Notes under the pieces: generated by a model | Databases searched by the model: none | What the model was told of the DNA's origin: nothing | What the model saw: the letters and a program-made list of their open reading frames with translations, nothing else | Source of the DNA: Myxococcales bacterium | GTDB lineage: Bacteria; Myxococcota_A; UBA9160; JALSIO01 | Direction of reading: 5' to 3' | DNA length: 8,551 nucleotides | NCBI GenBank assembly: GCA_026989995.1 | Contig: JALSIO010000784.1 | Span: 1 to 8,551 of the forward strand | Made by a program: the position numbers and the translations under genes | Shown: positions 1-8,493 of the stretch, in pieces | How the letters are laid out: each line of letters opens with the position of its first letter | Numbering within the stretch: the first letter of the stretch is position 1

Positions 1-765
1 GCTTCGGTCGAGAACCAGTAGCACCCGCGGACGACCACCGGGCGGCGGGCGCTCCCGAAGGAGCCGGTCGCGAACCGCCTGGATCTCGCGAATGCGTTCG
101 CTCGCTCGATCGGGTCGGCCGAGCAGTGCTCCGAGGTGCTCGAGCACCCCGAGAATCTCTCCGAAGCTCACGGGGCCAAGGGGCTCCACGGCAATGCCAA
201 GTGCTTCGAGCTGATTCCGGAACCCCCTCTGCTCGGCGCTCGGCACGAGCAGCACGCGGTCCGGATGGAGCGAGGCCACGGCTTCGAGACTCGGGCTGTA
301 GAGGCCCCCCACCCGGGGCAGGTGGCCGAGCTCCGGATGCTGCCGGGCGGAGTACTCGTCGATGCCGACTAGGAGGTCGGCCGCCCCGAGTGCGATCACC
401 ATGGCGGTCGCTGCAGGGCTCATGGAGACGATGCGGAGCGGTCGTCCCGGCATCCGCGGTTCCGAGCCGGCGGCCCGGGCGAGCCCCGCGTCGGCGAGGA
501 GCCCCGCTGTGCCGAGGGCGAGGGACACCCCGGCGAGCACCCGCAGGAGCCCACCCCGACGGCGCCTCACGGTCCCGGCGGCCGGATCCGCGCCGCAAGG
601 CGCCACGAGCCGCCCTGGGCCCTCGGTGGCGATCGGCCGCGCTCCCGCCCGCGCGCCCGCCGTGGGGCCCCCGTGCATCACGAGCCGCCGAAAGCCGCCG
701 AAGGACGCGGCGCGGGCGACGCGGCCCCGCGTCGGGTCGGAGGATGTGCCGCCGGTCGCCAGCAT
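1..765 (-). CDS. ABC transporter periplasmic substrate-binding protein, BtuF/TroA-like (partial, 3' end beyond window)
   Basis: The reading frame is open from ATG at 765 to the left edge, giving 255 residues with no stop, so the C-terminal part is missing. Residues 66-100 look like an export signal: VRRRRGGLLR, then a hydrophobic stretch, then an ARA-AG cleavage region. From about residue 111 the sequence RIVSMSPAATAMVIALGAA, followed by LVGIDEYS, RVGGLYSPSLEAVASLHPD and RVLLVPS, is the classic start of the helical-backbone binding proteins (BtuF, FepB, FhuD group). These deliver cobalamin, haem or ferric chelates to an inner-membrane ABC permease; the substrate cannot be told from this fragment. 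The start is uncertain. ATG 765 leaves a low-complexity extension of about 65 residues before the signal peptide, whereas GTG at 570 would put the arginines right at the N-terminus. Neither has a good ribosome binding site. The family call is secure, the ligand unknown. Confidence 0.85.
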   Translation of the reverse strand, partial: MLATGGTSSDPTRGRVARAASFGGFRRLVMHGGPTAGARAGARPIATEGPGRLVAPCGADPAAGTVRRRRGGLLRVLAGVSLALGTAGLLADAGLARAAGSEPRMPGRPLRIVSMSPAATAMVIALGAADLLVGIDEYSARQHPELGHLPRVGGLYSPSLEAVASLHPDRVLLVPSAEQRGFRNQLEALGIAVEPLGPVSFGEILGVLEHLGALLGRPDRASERIREIQAVRDRLLRERPPPGGRPRVLLVLDRS

Positions 766-772
766 GGCCCGC

Positions 773-778
773 GGTATA
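773..778 (-). promoter_or_regulatory. Candidate -10 element (TATACC) for the substrate-binding protein gene
   Basis: On the minus strand TATACC lies 7 bases before ATG 765 in otherwise extremely GC-rich DNA. No convincing -35 hexamer sits 16-18 bases upstream. If it is real, transcription would start at or next to the ATG, giving a leaderless message, which would support 765 as the start. Confidence 0.25.
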
Positions 779-836
779 GCCCCCGCCGCCCGGGCGTGCG
801 ATTGCGCGAGGCGGCGCGACGCGGATGCCACGGGTG

Positions 837-863
837 GGGGGCGCCGGCCGGGCCGGCGCCCCC
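837..863 (-). terminator. GC-rich hairpin behind the comEA-like gene (probable terminator)
   Basis: A perfect 13-base inverted repeat, GGGGGCGCCGGCC at 837-849 and GGCCGGCGCCCCC at 851-863, has a single central base. As RNA it would fold into a stem of about 11 bp with a tiny loop. It lies 15 bases after the stop codon of the comEA-like gene on the minus strand and before the next gene's start, the usual place for a terminator. No U-tract follows, so it may instead be a pause site, an mRNA 3' stabiliser or a Rho-assisted terminator. Confidence 0.5.
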
Positions 864-878
864 GAGCCCGTGCCCGTG

Positions 879-1364
879 CTACCGGAACCGCGCGGTGGTG
901 CGCCCCTTCACCGCCACGAACGGCCGGAGCTTCTCGAGGGCGACCGGGCCGATGCCCTTGACCTCGAGGAGGTCTTCCACCCGCTTGAAGCCGCCGAGGT
1001 GCTCGCGGGCCTCGAGGATCGCCCGCGCCCGGGCCGGCCCGACTCCCGGAAGGAGCTGGAGCTCCTCGATGCTGGCCGTGTTCACGTTGACCACTCCCTC
1101 GATGGCGACGCCCGACTGCGCGGCCGCCGCGGGCACCTCCGCCAGCCCGAGCCCGCCCACGGCGGCGGCCCCGAGCAGCACCGCGGCCAGTGTGCTCCGA
1201 AGGGCGTGGGCCGCGGCACGGGGCCCGGCGATGCGGGCCACGCCCCGGCACCCGGACGCCGCGGGCGCGGCCCGGCCCGTGGCCACCGCTCCGCCGCGGC
1301 CCCCCGACCACAGGCCGGGCCCCGCGCGGCGGGGCCCCCCGCTCGTCACTGCGATCGTCTTCAT
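879..1364 (-). CDS. comEA: ComEA-like exported helix-hairpin-helix DNA-binding protein
   Basis: This is a 161-residue protein. The C-terminal part (about 91-153) is a ComEA-type helix-hairpin-helix domain: VNVNTASIEELQLLPGVGPA, then RARAIL, GGFKRVEDLLEVKGIG and LEKLRPFV. It has two HhH hairpins (LPGVGPARA at 105-113, VKGIGPVAL at 135-143), which bind DNA backbone without sequence preference. Residues 59-82 are hydrophobic and end in AAAAQ, suggesting export or membrane anchoring. In competent bacteria ComEA is the periplasmic receptor that ratchets incoming double-stranded DNA inward. The start at ATG 1364 is chosen because GGGGAG sits 8 bases upstream. A longer frame from 1595 would overlap the upstream gene and has arginine-rich junk composition. 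Oddly, about 55 low-complexity residues precede the hydrophobic segment; GTG 1241 would shorten this but lacks a good binding site. The HhH call is firm; a role in transformation is inferred. Confidence 0.85.
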   Translation of the reverse strand: MKTIAVTSGGPRRAGPGLWSGGRGGAVATGRAAPAASGCRGVARIAGPRAAAHALRSTLAAVLLGAAAVGGLGLAEVPAAAAQSGVAIEGVVNVNTASIEELQLLPGVGPARARAILEAREHLGGFKRVEDLLEVKGIGPVALEKLRPFVAVKGRTTARFR

Positions 1365-1372
1365 GCTCGATG

Positions 1373-1378
1373 CTCCCC
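1373..1378 (-). promoter_or_regulatory. Ribosome binding site of the comEA-like gene (decides the start)
   Basis: GGGGAG on the minus strand lies 8 bases before ATG 1364. It favours this start over the upstream alternative at 1595, which lies inside the neighbouring synthase gene. Confidence 0.6.
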
Positions 1379-1431
1379 GGGACCTGGGGCGAGGAGGGGG
1401 CGGTCGGGCACGCCGCGCAGGACGGCGCGCG

Positions 1432-2457
1432 CTACGACGCGCGGGCCACCGCGAACGACGCCGCGCCGAGGAGCGCCTCCCGCGCCGCACACGCGCCGAA
1501 GGGCTCGACCGCGTCGGCGGCGAGCGCGGCGTGGTGTTCGGCACGGCGCAGGGTGTCGCGCACGCCGTGGTGCCGATCGACGAGCTCCGCCACACGCTCG
1601 AGGCCGTCCACGAGCGCGCCGTCGGGAACCCTACCGTCGCCGCGGGCGGAGGTGAGCTCAGAGGCCTCCTTGAGCCAGCGGGTGACGAAGGCGCGCTCCG
1701 CGGGATCCGCGCGCTTGAGCGCCAAGAGGAGTGGAAGCGTCACCTTGCCTTCCCGGAGGTCCGCGTAGCGGGGTTTGCCGAGCTGCGATTCGCTGGTGTC
1801 GTAGTCGAGGGCATCGTCCCGGAGCTGGAAGGCGAGGCCGAGCTCCCGGCCGAAGTCGGCGAGCCGCCGGCGCTCCGCGCGCGTCACCTCGCCGAGGATC
1901 GCTCCCGCCTCGCAGGCGGCGCCGATGAGGCTCGCGCTCTTGCGTTCGATCACGCGGTAGTAGCGCTGCTCCGTCAGCTCCGGGTCGAAGCTCTCCTGAA
2001 GCTGGAGCAGCTCGCCCTCCGCCATGCGCCGGATCGTGTCGGCGAAGACCTGCAGGATCTCGAGGTTGCCGTCCTCGACCACCATGGCGGAGGCCCGCGC
2101 GTAGAGGAAGTCGCCCACGAGCACCGCACGTCGGTTGCCCCAGCGGGCGTTCGCCGCCTCGCGGCCGCGGCGGAGGTGCGCCCCGTCGACGACGTCGTCG
2201 TGGAGCAGGGTGGCGTTGTGGAGGAGCTCGATGGCCGCGGCGATCTGGACCCGTCGCGGGCCCGTGTAGCCGCAGAGCTCGGCGGAGAAGAAGAGGAGCG
2301 CCGGCCGGATCCGCTTGCCCCCGGCCCCGAGGATGTGGCCCCCGATGGCCGCGACGAGCGGCTCCGGGGACTCGAGCTGCGCGCCCATCGCCCGCTCGAC
2401 CTGATCGAGCCCATCGCGGACCTGATCGAGCGCGTGGAGGAAGGCGGCGGGCGTCAT
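1432..2457 (-). CDS. ispB: Long-chain all-trans polyprenyl diphosphate synthase (IspB-like)
   Basis: The enzyme is 341 residues, close to the usual IspB length of about 323. It condenses isopentenyl diphosphate onto farnesyl diphosphate to make the C35-C50 side chain of ubiquinone or menaquinone, in the cytoplasm. Visible motifs in order: GGKRIRPAL (46-54) for diphosphate binding; the first Asp-rich motif LLHDDVVD (84-91) followed by LRRG (95-98); GDFLYARA (115-122); AEGELLQL (146-153); KSASLIGAA (173-181); and the second Asp-rich motif FQLRDDALDYD (210-220). All catalytic aspartates are present. The small residues ahead of the first Asp motif (NAT) fit a long-chain enzyme rather than a geranyl or farnesyl synthase, but exact chain length cannot be read. 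There is no Shine-Dalgarno before ATG 2457; a promoter just upstream suggests an almost leaderless message. The comEA-like gene follows after 67 bases, probably in the same transcript. Confidence 0.93.
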   Translation of the reverse strand: MTPAAFLHALDQVRDGLDQVERAMGAQLESPEPLVAAIGGHILGAGGKRIRPALLFFSAELCGYTGPRRVQIAAAIELLHNATLLHDDVVDGAHLRRGREAANARWGNRRAVLVGDFLYARASAMVVEDGNLEILQVFADTIRRMAEGELLQLQESFDPELTEQRYYRVIERKSASLIGAACEAGAILGEVTRAERRRLADFGRELGLAFQLRDDALDYDTSESQLGKPRYADLREGKVTLPLLLALKRADPAERAFVTRWLKEASELTSARGDGRVPDGALVDGLERVAELVDRHHGVRDTLRRAEHHAALAADAVEPFGACAAREALLGAASFAVARAS

Positions 2458-2753
2458 GGGCGCGCGAACCTAGCCCGACCCGCCGGTCCTGTCAAAGCCG
2501 AGATTCCTGGAAACCGTCGAAAAAACAAGTGGTTAACCTTCGTGCACGGGTCGGCCCCCGTTTCGGACGATTCCCGGGCCGGCACGCTCGGCTCCCCTCG
2601 CCACAACCCGCCCCGCGCGGGCCGTCCGGTCCCGCGGCGGCGCCCCCACGTGGGACACCCCGCTGCCAGGGCCCGCCGGGCCGCACGGACGCCCCCGCGT
2701 CGTGCGCCCGCCCGCACACCCCGCCCCGCGACGGGACGGGACCTTCTCGCCGC
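2458..2753 (-). other. Non-coding gap between radA and the ispB-like gene
   Basis: The gap has 296 bases with no credible gene on either strand. Besides the promoter at 2467-2495 it holds a run of six T on the minus strand (2525-2520) preceded by a weak stem (AAGG, loop TTAA, CC-A-CTT), possibly the radA transcript end. It also holds palindromes GGTTAACC (2531-2538) and CCCACGTGGG (2645-2654). The stretch 2505-2540 is clearly AT-richer than everything around it, as expected of a control region. Confidence 0.5.
2467..2495 (-). promoter_or_regulatory. Probable sigma-70-type promoter of the ispB-like gene
   Basis: On the minus strand a consensus -35 TTGACA (2495-2490) is followed by a 17-base spacer and TAGGTT (2472-2467) as -10. 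Only 9 bases separate the -10 from ATG 2457, so the predicted start point (about 2460) leaves nearly no leader, which agrees with the missing ribosome binding site. The -10 matches TATAAT at only three positions, but the exact -35 and spacing are persuasive. Confidence 0.6.
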
Positions 2754-4145
2754 TCAGCCGGCCGGCAGGCCGTGCTCGCGCAGCCAGGCCACGGCATCCG
2801 CCACGTCGCCCACGGGAATCGGGACGACGCCACGGGGCGCCGCCGCCTCGGACGCCACGGTCTCGGGCACGAGAACGCGGTGGAAGCCGAGCCGGGCCGC
2901 CTCCGCCAGGCGCAGGTCGAGGCGGCCCACGCGCCGCACCTCGCCGCCGAGCCCCACTTCGCCGCACGCGGCGACGTCGGGTGGGACGGCGAGATCGAGC
3001 CGGCTCGAGACGATGGCCAGCGCGATGGCGAGGTCGGCCGCGGGCTCGGAGATGCGCACTCCGCCGGTGGCATTCACGTAGAGGTCACAGGAAAGCAGGT
3101 CCACCCGAGCGCGACGGTCGAGCACCGCAAGCAGGAGGGCCACGCGGGCGTCGTCGACGCCGATGGCCGTGCGCCGCGCGGTGCCGTAGCCCGTCGGCGC
3201 GAGGAGTGCCTGGATCTCGACCAGCAGCGTGCGGGTTCCCTCGACCAGGGGCGCGATGGTGCTCCCCGGCGCGCCGGGGCGCCGCTCGGCCAGGAAGAGC
3301 TCGCTCGGATTGGCGACGGCTTCGAGCCCGGCACCTCCCATCTGGAAGACGCCGACCTCGGCCGTGGAGCCGAAGCGGTTCTTGGCGGCGCGCAGCATGC
3401 GGAAGGGGTGGGCGCGATCGCCCTCGAGCGTGAGGACCACGTCGACGAGGTGCTCGAGCACGCGGGGCCCGGCGATGGAACCCTCCTTGGTGACGTGCCC
3501 GATGAGGACGAGGGCGCTGCCCGCGCTCCGGGCGGCCGCCGCGAGCAGGGCCGCGCTCTCGCGCACCTGGGCGACCGAGCCGGGAGCGGACTCCACCCGC
3601 CCGCAGTGGACCGTCTGCACGGAGTCGACGAGCACCAGCCCGGGACGCCGCTCGCGCCAGGGCCCGGCGATGCGCTCCACCGAGGTCTCCGCCAGAAGCA
3701 GGAGATCCTTCGGCAGATCCGGCAGGCGCTCGGCCCGGAGCCGGATCTGCTCCGGGCTCTCCTCGCCGCAAACGTAGAGCGCGGGGCCGTGGCGGCGGAG
3801 CACGGCCGCGGCGAGCTGGAGGGCGAGCGTGGACTTTCCGACCCCGGGCTCCCCCGCCAGAAGCACCACGCTCCCCGGGACGAGACCCCCGCCGAGGACG
3901 CGGTCCACCTCGTCGAGGCCCGTCGCGAGGCGGGGAGCCGAGCCGGGCTGCACTTCACCGAGGGTCCGGACGCCTTCCTCGCCCGTTTCGGGCAGCAGTG
4001 CGGGCCGCGGACCCGCGTCCGGGGGAGGGCCTGCCGTCTCCTCCACCAGCGTGTTCCACTCCCCACATTCGGGGCAGCGGCCCATCCAGCGAGGCTGCTG
4101 TGCGCCGCAGTGGGTGCAGGCGAAAAGCGTTCGAGACCGCGCCAT
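2754..4145 (-). CDS. radA: DNA repair/recombination ATPase RadA (Sms)
   Basis: RadA is a RecA-like hexameric ATPase that helps process recombination intermediates and drives branch migration; it also aids homologous integration during natural transformation. The 463-residue protein matches the family length (about 460). It shows the N-terminal zinc finger with C10, C13, C24 and C27 (CTHCGA, then RCPECGEW), Walker A GEPGVGKST (98-106), Walker B LVLVDS (170-175), and the RadA signature KNRFG (255-259). A C-terminal Lon-protease-like domain runs from about 280 to the end, including YVNATGGVRI and GEVGLGGEVRRV. The start ATG 4145 is chosen because MARSRTLFACTHCGAQ aligns with the normal RadA N-terminus. 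An upstream in-frame GTG at 4238 would add 31 residues of poor composition and run up to the bioB operator. No Shine-Dalgarno is visible. It is divergent to bioB. Confidence 0.97.
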   Translation of the reverse strand: MARSRTLFACTHCGAQQPRWMGRCPECGEWNTLVEETAGPPPDAGPRPALLPETGEEGVRTLGEVQPGSAPRLATGLDEVDRVLGGGLVPGSVVLLAGEPGVGKSTLALQLAAAVLRRHGPALYVCGEESPEQIRLRAERLPDLPKDLLLLAETSVERIAGPWRERRPGLVLVDSVQTVHCGRVESAPGSVAQVRESAALLAAAARSAGSALVLIGHVTKEGSIAGPRVLEHLVDVVLTLEGDRAHPFRMLRAAKNRFGSTAEVGVFQMGGAGLEAVANPSELFLAERRPGAPGSTIAPLVEGTRTLLVEIQALLAPTGYGTARRTAIGVDDARVALLLAVLDRRARVDLLSCDLYVNATGGVRISEPAADLAIALAIVSSRLDLAVPPDVAACGEVGLGGEVRRVGRLDLRLAEAARLGFHRVLVPETVASEAAAPRGVVPIPVGDVADAVAWLREHGLPAG

Positions 4146-4239
4146 CGGCGGCGAAGGGTACGGTGCCGGCCACGCGTGCACCCGCTTTCCGGTGTGCGGA
4201 ACCGCCCGGGGGCCCGGGCGGGGCGGACGGCTCACCACC

Positions 4240-4270
4240 TGTCAACCCGAAGATCCGAGCCCGGTTGACA
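4240..4270. promoter_or_regulatory. Probable BirA operator (biotin box) controlling bioB
   Basis: A perfect inverted repeat, TGTCAACC (4240-4247) and GGTTGACA (4263-4270), has a 15-base spacer. The E. coli BirA operator is TTGTAAACC-N16-GGTTTACAA, and comparative work on other bacteria describes the same arms with spacers of 14-16. Here each 9-base arm differs from that consensus at two places. It sits directly upstream of bioB, and its right arm covers the whole -35 hexamer TTGACA, so bound BirA-biotinoyl-AMP would block RNA polymerase. BirA itself is not in the window; the site implies a host BirA with an N-terminal helix-turn-helix. Confidence 0.85.
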
Positions 4271-4294
4271 GCTTGGGCCGGCTGGGCCTAGCCT
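4265..4294 (+). promoter_or_regulatory. Probable bioB promoter
   Basis: Consensus -35 TTGACA (4265-4270) is followed after 18 bases by TAGCCT (4289-4294). This resembles the ispB-like promoter (TTGACA, 17 bases, TAGGTT). The -10 is poor against TATAAT. Transcription would begin near 4301, leaving a leader of about 190 bases before bioB. Confidence 0.5.
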
Positions 4295-4300
4295 CGGCGG

Positions 4301-4490
4301 CCGTCCGCAACCGGTGGCATGAGCGGGACCGGTACCACCGGGGCCGCCGCCTCCCCGAGGGAGCTCCCCGGGTCGCCGATGCCGGGCTCTCTGGCCTTCG
4401 GAAGCGCCGGGGCGGCCGGGATGCGGATCCGATCCAGCCCGCGCGGGCCCCCCGGGGCCCTGCGGCCCACCCATCCCTCCGGAGGCTCCC
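4301..4490 (+). promoter_or_regulatory. Long structured 5' leader of bioB
   Basis: About 190 bases between the predicted transcription start and the bioB start contain no convincing gene. Inverted repeats include CCGGTGG (4311-4317) with CCACCGG (4335-4341), the palindrome GGGAGCTCCC (4359-4368), and GGGCCC (4445-4450) with GGGCCC (4455-4460) around a 4-base loop. The ribosome binding site lies in the palindrome CCTCCGGAGG (4476-4485), and another CCTCC at 4350-4354 could also pair with it. These may modulate translation, but GC richness alone produces many such matches. An ATG at 4319 opens a frame with no coding character. Confidence 0.4.
4481..4485 (+). promoter_or_regulatory. Ribosome binding site of bioB (decides the TTG start)
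   Basis: A perfect GGAGG ends 5 bases before TTG 4491. In this frame there is no ATG, GTG or TTG between the stop at 4320-4322 and 4491, so the TTG is the first usable start. Confidence 0.75.
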
Positions 4491-5557
4491 TTGCTCGACC
4501 GCTACGACCGCCTCGCCCGGCGCGCCCTCGAGGGCGCCGCGCCCACCCCCGAAGACGCGCTCTGGATGCTCGACGGAACGGACGTGGAGCTCCTGCCCCT
4601 GCTCCACGCCGCCTTCGTTCCCCGCCGGCACCACTTCGGGCGGAAGGTGAAGGTGCACGTGCTGAACAACGTTCAAAACGGCCTTTGCCCCGAGGACTGC
4701 GGCTACTGCTCGCAGTCGAGCCGCTCCGAGGCCGCGATCCGGAAGTATCCGCAGAAGCGAGACGAGGAGATCTTCGCCGAGGCCGAGCGCGCCGCGAAGG
4801 CGGGGGCGACCCGCTACTGCATGGTGCTCTCCGGCCGCGGCCCGAGCCTCCAGCGCACGAGGCGCCTCGCCGAGCTGATCCGCGGCGTGAAGGCGCGCTA
4901 CCCCATCGAGGTCTGCCTCTCGGTGGGGCTCCTCGGCGACGAGCAAGCCCGCATCCTCGCCGAGGCGGGGCTCGACCGGCTGAACCACAACCTCAACACC
5001 AGCGAGGGTCACTACCCCGCCATCTGCACCACCCACACCTGGCAGGACCGGGTCGCCACCCTCGAGGCTGCCCACCGGGCCGGGATCGGCACCTGCAGCG
5101 GGCTCATCGTGGGCATGGGCGAGCGGTCGAAGGACGTGGTGGAGGTGGCCTTCGAGCTCCGCCGCCTCGGGGTGCCCTCCATTCCGGTCAACTTCCTGAT
5201 CCCCATCCGGGGCAATCCCATCGTTTCCGACGGCTCGCTCACCCCCGAGCGATGCCTCCGGGTGCTGGCGATGATGCGCCTCGTGAACCCCGCCGCCGAG
5301 GTGCGGATCGCCGCCGGCCGGGAGGGCCACCTCCGAAGCCTCGGACCGCTGGCCCTCTGGCCGGCGAATTCGCTGTTCGTCGACGGCTATCTCACCACCC
5401 GGGGCGACGGGGAGAACGAGACCTACGCCATGATCCGCGACGCGGGTTTCGAGGTGGAGGGCAACCCGCTCTCCCATGGGGTCGCCGAGAGCTGCGCCTC
5501 CTCGGCCTTCCGCCTGCGGGACGGCGAGCCCGACCCGCTGCGCCCCGAGATCCGCCG

Positions 5558-5561
<4 letters not shown>
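4491..5561 (+). CDS. bioB: Biotin synthase BioB (radical SAM)
   Basis: BioB inserts sulfur between C6 and C9 of dethiobiotin, the last step of biotin synthesis. The 356-residue protein matches the family (346 in E. coli). The radical-SAM cysteines are C66, C70 and C73 (GLCPEDCGYCSQ), which hold the [4Fe-4S] cluster that cleaves SAM. The ligands of the sulfur-donating [2Fe-2S] cluster are all present: C110 (RYCMVLSGRGP), C142 (EVCLSVG), C202 (GTCSGLIVGMGE) and R272 (VRIAAGRE). Other hallmarks are YNHN-type LNHNLNTS (164-171) and PVNFLIPIRGNP (232-243). The SGRGP form after C110 resembles the Bacillus-type rather than the E. coli-type sequence (AAWKNP). Translation starts at TTG 4491 with GGAGG upstream. 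Its stop overlaps the bioF start as GTGA. It is preceded by a BirA operator. Confidence 0.97.
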
Positions 5562-8091
<2,530 letters not shown>

Positions 8092-8095
<4 letters not shown>

Positions 8096-8493
8096 GCCGG
8101 GCTGCGGGGCCGCGGGCGGGCACCCCGCCTCCGCCCGATGCGCGGACCCGGGGCGTGCGCAATCCCTTCGTGGTGGACCGGATCGAGCGGGACCGGGACT
8201 CGCATCGGGTCGTCCTCGTGATGCTCGAGCCGCGGCCGTGGGGCAGCGATCCGGAGCAGCTCGACCAGCTCGAGGAGAAGCTCAACAGCTACCTCGGCTA
8301 CGTCCTCGGCGGCCACCTCGTCCGGCAGTACCCGGACTACGAGGGCATGCCCGTCCGCTTCCAGCTCGAATGCGTGGCCTCACCCCGGGTGCTCGAAGAG
8401 GACTTCCTCGCCGCCGCGCGGCATCACTGCGCCGGCGAGGGGATCGAGCTCACCGTGGTCGTGCGGACTGCCGAGGAGCTCGCGGCGCGCTAG
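8092..8493 (+). CDS. DUF6572-like protein of unknown function
   Basis: This 133-residue protein has a pattern I recognise from DUF6572: VVDRIERDRDSHRVVLVMLE, then PW, then a helix LDQLEEKLNSYLGYVLGGHL (57-76), then YPDYEGMPVRFQLEC (80-94), and a C-terminal helix-strand FLAAARHHCAGEGIELTVVV. The family has no known function; members are small cytosolic alpha/beta proteins. The start GTG 8092 overlaps the upstream stop by 4 bases and has GAGGAG (8078-8083) 8 bases before it. The first 21 residues are Pro/Arg/Gly-rich and could be skipped if GTG 8155 were used instead. It is the last gene of the visible bio transcript. Certainty that it is a gene is high; the family name is moderately sure. Confidence 0.75.

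Noticed and set aside
508..570. Twin-arginine signal in the binding protein (RRRRGGLLR)
   Set aside because: The residues after the arginines do not fit the S/T-RR-x-F-L-K pattern, so an ordinary Sec signal is more likely.
2645..2654. CCCACGTGGG palindrome as an operator
   Set aside because: It lies far from any likely promoter in the gap, and a 10-base GC palindrome is not surprising at this composition.
673..3081. An 802-residue open frame on the plus strand
   Set aside because: It runs antisense to the comEA-like, ispB-like and radA genes, is Arg/Ala/Gly/Pro-rich and shows no domain; it is open only because stops are rare at this GC content.
4217..4245. TTGACA on the minus strand (left operator arm) as a radA -35 element
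   Set aside because: No -10-like hexamer lies 16-18 bases downstream; the hexamer is explained by the symmetry of the BirA operator.
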